DNA from: an uncultured Prevotellaceae bacterium
GTDB lineage: Bacteria; Bacteroidota; Bacteroidia; Bacteroidales; Bacteroidaceae
DNA length: 64,000 nt
Assembly: GCA_902771785.1 (NCBI GenBank)
Contig: CACXYH010000007.1
Location: forward strand, 20,252 to 84,251
Direction of reading: 5' to 3'
Shown here: positions 61,530 through 64,000 of the stretch, in pieces
Layout of the letters: each line of letters begins with the position of its first letter
Position numbering within the stretch: position 1 is the stretch's first letter
Notes under the pieces: model-generated
What the model saw: the letters and a program-made list of their open reading frames with translations, nothing else
What the model was told of the DNA's origin: nothing
Database searches by the model: none
Made by a program: the position numbers and the translations under genes

Positions 61530-62306
61530 ATGAAAAAGATTTTAGCAACCATGATGGCCCTTGCGCTGACGATAGGAGCGCAGGCTCAGAACGATAGCAT
61601 AGACCAATGCCAGTTTGTGGTGGTTTATGACTTTGTGACGAATACAACGGACAGAAACAGCAATGCCGTGAAGGACTCTGTGCAGTTAGCGGTGGTGGTG
61701 GGAAGCCATGTTGCGAAGTGCATGGAGTATAACCGCACAATGCTAGAGGACTTCGGCGAGTGGCAGAATCGTTCCTATCAGTATGGCGAGTGGGATGCTC
61801 GGAAGTATAACCTGCCCGTGCTGTTCATCGGACACCCCGAAGGTGAACTGAGTTCGTTCGACAAAGTTGTGCCCAACCGCTACTTCTATACGGAGCCGCT
61901 GCCTGATTTCGTTTGGGAGTTAGCGGACGACACGCTAACCGTGAGTGGCTACCTCTGCCAGAAAGCCGTAGGCAAGTATGCGGGCAGGACGTGGACGGTT
62001 TGGTATTCGGAAGATGTACCGACATCCTTTGGCCCTTGGAAGTTGCGCGGACTGCCGGGCATGATTCTGAAAGCGGAGGACGCGGACGGCATCTTCTCGT
62101 TCGTCTGTGTGGGACTGATGCAAAGGACAGCTCCCATCAAGTACTTCTCTAAGGGCGGCTACACTACCCTCAAACGCAACAAGTTCATTTCCCACCGCAA
62201 CAAACTCTATTGCAACAAGCAGTACGTGCAGAACCCGAACTACTACATTCCGCAAGGAACCTACGACCACCTGAATATCATCGAGATGTGGCCGGGCCGA
62301 GGATAA
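61530..62306 (+). CDS. GLPGLI family protein 4, C-terminus frameshifted
   Basis: 258 residues with signal peptide (MKKILATMMALALTIGAQAQ). VVYDFVTNTTDRNSNAVKDSVQLAVVVG, LTVSGYLCQKAVGKYAGRTWTV and GPWKLRGLPGMILKAE (Met for Leu in the core). The frame ends NIIEMWPGRG at 62306. One base over, the downstream sequence reads DKISVVATDMIIPKK and then YQPLEKE, the ending its paralogs have. A single extra base near 62299-62304 explains this, so the natural C-terminus appears lost. Confidence 0.85.
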   Translation: MKKILATMMALALTIGAQAQNDSIDQCQFVVVYDFVTNTTDRNSNAVKDSVQLAVVVGSHVAKCMEYNRTMLEDFGEWQNRSYQYGEWDARKYNLPVLFIGHPEGELSSFDKVVPNRYFYTEPLPDFVWELADDTLTVSGYLCQKAVGKYAGRTWTVWYSEDVPTSFGPWKLRGLPGMILKAEDADGIFSFVCVGLMQRTAPIKYFSKGGYTTLKRNKFISHRNKLYCNKQYVQNPNYYIPQGTYDHLNIIEMWPGRG

Positions 62307-62399
62307 AATCTCGGTCGTGGCTACTGATATGATTATCCCGAAGAAAGTAAATAAGTATCAGCCATTAGAAAAGGAATGACGTACCTTCGAGACATACAG

Positions 62400-62432
62400 A
62401 AACAAAATTCCCGCTCGGTGGGGAGCGGGAGG
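62400..62432 (-). terminator. Hairpin terminator between GLPGLI 4 and GNAT remnant
   Basis: Minus-strand CCCGCTCCCCACCGAGCGGG forms a 7-bp GC stem followed by AATTTTGTTT. It lies right after the GNAT fragment and would end its transcript. Confidence 0.7.
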
Positions 62433-62441
62433 GGAATGGGG

Positions 62442-62660
62442 TTATTCGACATCCATCATGTCGAAGAACATGAGGCGTGTGTGGTCGTCTTCTTCTTTCT
62501 TGGTGAGTGGCTTGAAACCGTTCTTTTCGTAGAAAGGAATGGCAGAGAGGTAGGCATCGACAGTGATGAAACGGAATGCGGAACGACTAAGCTCGGCGTT
62601 CAACAATCCTTTTATTCTATCCATAAGCCATGTGCCTACACTTTGACCTCTCAGTTTCAT
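62442..62660 (-). pseudogene. Truncated GNAT acetyltransferase
   Basis: 72 residues: LRGQSVGTWLMDRIKG is the acetyl-CoA pyrophosphate loop (Q-x-x-G-x-G/T), and FRFITVDAYLSAIPFYEKNGF with TRLMFFDMM is the family end. A complete GNAT domain needs roughly 80 more N-terminal residues, which are not in any frame before the ATG at 62660. The gene begins right at the Q-loop after the antitoxin-like gene, so the front half seems deleted. Without its first strands it is unlikely to fold or act as an acetyltransferase. Confidence 0.75.
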
Positions 62661-62663
62661 AAC

Positions 62664-62834
62664 TCACCAACAGACTTCAATGTGTTTGCTTGCTTCAGCG
62701 ACAGCCTCCTGAAACTTCCTTCGCTTCTCGGCACGCTCCTCGGGAGTCCTGTTCTCCACCATCAGTCTTTGCCATTCAAAGTTGAAGGCATCTTCGCCCT
62801 TCAATACAGGCGTTTCTTTAATCGGTCTTGCCAT
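62664..62834 (-). CDS. Small antitoxin-like protein
   Basis: 56 residues from ATG 62834 (MARPIKETPVLKGEDAFNFEW). The MARPIK-x-TP opening and the charged helix (RTPEERAEKRRKFQEAVAEASKHI) resemble small Bacteroidales proteins encoded directly before GNAT acetyltransferases, a layout like TacA-TacT-type toxin-antitoxin pairs. The GNAT fragment starts 3 bases after its stop. Recognition is from memory of similar pairs, so the role is probable, not certain. Confidence 0.65.
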   Translation of the reverse strand: MARPIKETPVLKGEDAFNFEWQRLMVENRTPEERAEKRRKFQEAVAEASKHIEVCW

Positions 62835-62864
62835 AATCAATATACATTTATCGGTTTCACGGTG

Positions 62865-62872
62865 CAAAAATA
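62865..62872 (-). promoter_or_regulatory. -7 box (TATTTTTG) for antitoxin-like gene
   Basis: Minus-strand TATTTTTGCACCG, 30 bases before the ATG at 62834. Fits TAnnTTTG. Confidence 0.55.
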
Positions 62873-62962
62873 CAAATAAATTTTCAAACTCAGTTCAAAG
62901 CGAAGAAATTTATGAAGAATTTACGGTCAATTAGTGGCGATTTGTGTCAAAGAGACAGAATG

Positions 62963-64000
62963 ATGAGGAGTATTCTTGTCGTGCTGTTCCTGCTGCTGGC
63001 AGCGTCGGCGTCGGCACAAAGGCTACGGGTAGGCGAGCAAAGCTCGGGAATGGTGCGAGTGACAGGGCGGGTGATAGACCTGCAGCAGAAGCCCGTGAGT
63101 GACGTGATTGTGAAATTGGTGAGCGGCAGCAAGACGCTGGCGTTCACCAGCACGAATGCGAAGGGCGAGTATGCGCTGGAGGTCAAGAATGCGCCGACGG
63201 GGGAGGTGACGCTACAGTTCACTCATATCAGCTATGAGAAGGAGAGCCTCCCCCTGCCCCCTCCAAAGAGAGGTGGTAAGCCCCTTGTGCAGGACATGCT
63301 GCTGACTCCGAAGGCTGTTTCGCTGAAGGAGGTGACGGTGAAGCCTGACCCGCTGCGGCAGAAGGGCGACACGCTGACGCACAACCTCGCGTCGTTCCTC
63401 GGCAAGGGCGACGTGACGCTGGAGGACGGACTGAAACGGCTGCCGGGCGTGGACGTGTCGCAGAACGGCGGCATCAGCTACATGGGCAAGCCTATCTCGC
63501 AATTCAACATTGAGGGGCTGGACATGCTGGGCGGCAAGTACAACCTGGCCACGAGGAACATCCCGGCGGACTATGTGACGAATGTCGAGATAGTGCGCAA
63601 CCACCACAGCCGACGGGTGGAGAAGGACGTGCCAAGCAACGAGGTGTCGATGAACATCAAGCTGTCGAACAAGGCGAAGTTCAAGCCGTTCGGGCAGGAG
63701 GAGGCAGGAGCGGGCTACATGGTGGACGGCAACGATAAGTTGCAAGCCCTGCTGGGATTGACGGGCATGATGTTCACGAACAAGTTCCAGACCATCTGCT
63801 CGGTGAAGGGCGGCAACTACAAGGGCTTTGCACGGGCCGACATGTACGACCACTTCGGCGGCTCGGACGTGAGCACCCGCGCCACGAGCCTGTTTGGTGG
63901 ATTCGACGGCGGTGCGCCTCCGCAGGGCGAATACCTCTACCAGCGCAACGGCATGGCGACGCTGAACGGCATCCTGCGCACGGACTCGTTCACGACCATG
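62963..64000 (+). CDS. TonB-dependent-receptor-like protein (5' part, runs off the window)
   Basis: An open frame of 346 codons from ATG 62963 (MRSILVVLFLLLAASASAQ) to the window end; an adjacent ATG at 62960 is out of frame. Signal peptide, a CarbopepD_reg_2-like domain (VRVTGRVIDLQQKPVSDVIVKLV, STNAKGEYALEV), then a plug domain: VSLKEVTVKPDPLRQKGDTLTHNL, LEDGLKRLPGVDVSQNGGISYMG, EGLDMLGGKYNLA and NIPADYVTNVEIVRN, followed by the first barrel strands. Residues 96-107 are LPLPPPKRGGKP, a Pro-rich insertion in the regulatory domain. The same strand as, and related to, the barrel at 58725. Confidence 0.85.
   Translation, partial: MRSILVVLFLLLAASASAQRLRVGEQSSGMVRVTGRVIDLQQKPVSDVIVKLVSGSKTLAFTSTNAKGEYALEVKNAPTGEVTLQFTHISYEKESLPLPPPKRGGKPLVQDMLLTPKAVSLKEVTVKPDPLRQKGDTLTHNLASFLGKGDVTLEDGLKRLPGVDVSQNGGISYMGKPISQFNIEGLDMLGGKYNLATRNIPADYVTNVEIVRNHHSRRVEKDVPSNEVSMNIKLSNKAKFKPFGQEEAGAGYMVDGNDKLQALLGLTGMMFTNKFQTICSVKGGNYKGFARADMYDHFGGSDVSTRATSLFGGFDGGAPPQGEYLYQRNGMATLNGILRTDSFTTM

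Overview
The window looks like a chromosomal segment of a Bacteroidales bacterium, most likely from the Prevotella group. Promoters repeatedly show the Bacteroidota -7 box TAnnTTTG (usually TACCTTTG). There are GLPGLI proteins, a T9SS-type C-terminal domain, TonB-receptor-type barrels, a Bacteroidota-type HU protein and a split transketolase. No rRNA, prophage, transposase or CRISPR array was seen. The genus is inferred, not proven.

Layout. 1-4.1 kb (minus): a cut L,D-transpeptidase with a small T9SS-tail-like protein, then mazG, a lipoprotein and rnz. 4.4-11.6 kb (plus): valS, a YidE-type transporter, then gamma, biotin-carrier and beta subunits of a sodium-pumping decarboxylase. 11.6-16.5 kb (minus): a lipoprotein, a TPR protein, a solute-binding lipoprotein and an HU-like protein. 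16.6-21.4 kb (plus): radA, then manC-gmd-fcl for GDP-L-fucose. 21.5-24.3 kb (minus): xylB-xylA. 24.5-34.1 kb (plus): an AT-richer exopolysaccharide locus (response regulator, initiating sugar transferase, TolC-like protein, chain-length protein, polymerase, three glycosyltransferases). 34.2-38.9 kb (plus): split transketolase, FGGY kinase and sugar isomerase, a probable sugar catabolic operon. 39.4-43.8 kb: a small lipoprotein, lepA, a Crp-type regulator, a 56-residue membrane protein missed by length filters, and rpsF-rpsR-rplI. 43.9-51.9 kb (mostly minus): two tRNA-Asp genes, a VTC/DUF4956/DUF2490 operon and a cstA-OMP-nadC-C69 peptidase operon. 52-64 kb (mostly plus): a GHL10-type hydrolase, then a BlaI/M56 sensor pair followed by four GLPGLI proteins and two outer-membrane barrel proteins, with a small antitoxin/GNAT pair between.

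Working together: GDP-fucose made by manC-gmd-fcl could feed the polysaccharide locus; xylAB and the transketolase operon both feed the pentose phosphate pathway; BlaI/M56 probably controls the GLPGLI/barrel genes behind it.

The least explained signals are: (a) intergenic tandem arrays at three loci, all with exactly 22-bp period but unrelated sequence, whose units carry inverted repeats that change in a compensatory way; (b) divergent promoters whose -7 boxes are 43 bp apart at three loci and 41 bp at a fourth; (c) several scars in coding genes: a 10-codon deletion in a glycosyltransferase, frameshifts in the M56-TonB gene and in a GLPGLI gene, a truncated GNAT, and repeat insertions inside valS and a receptor gene.
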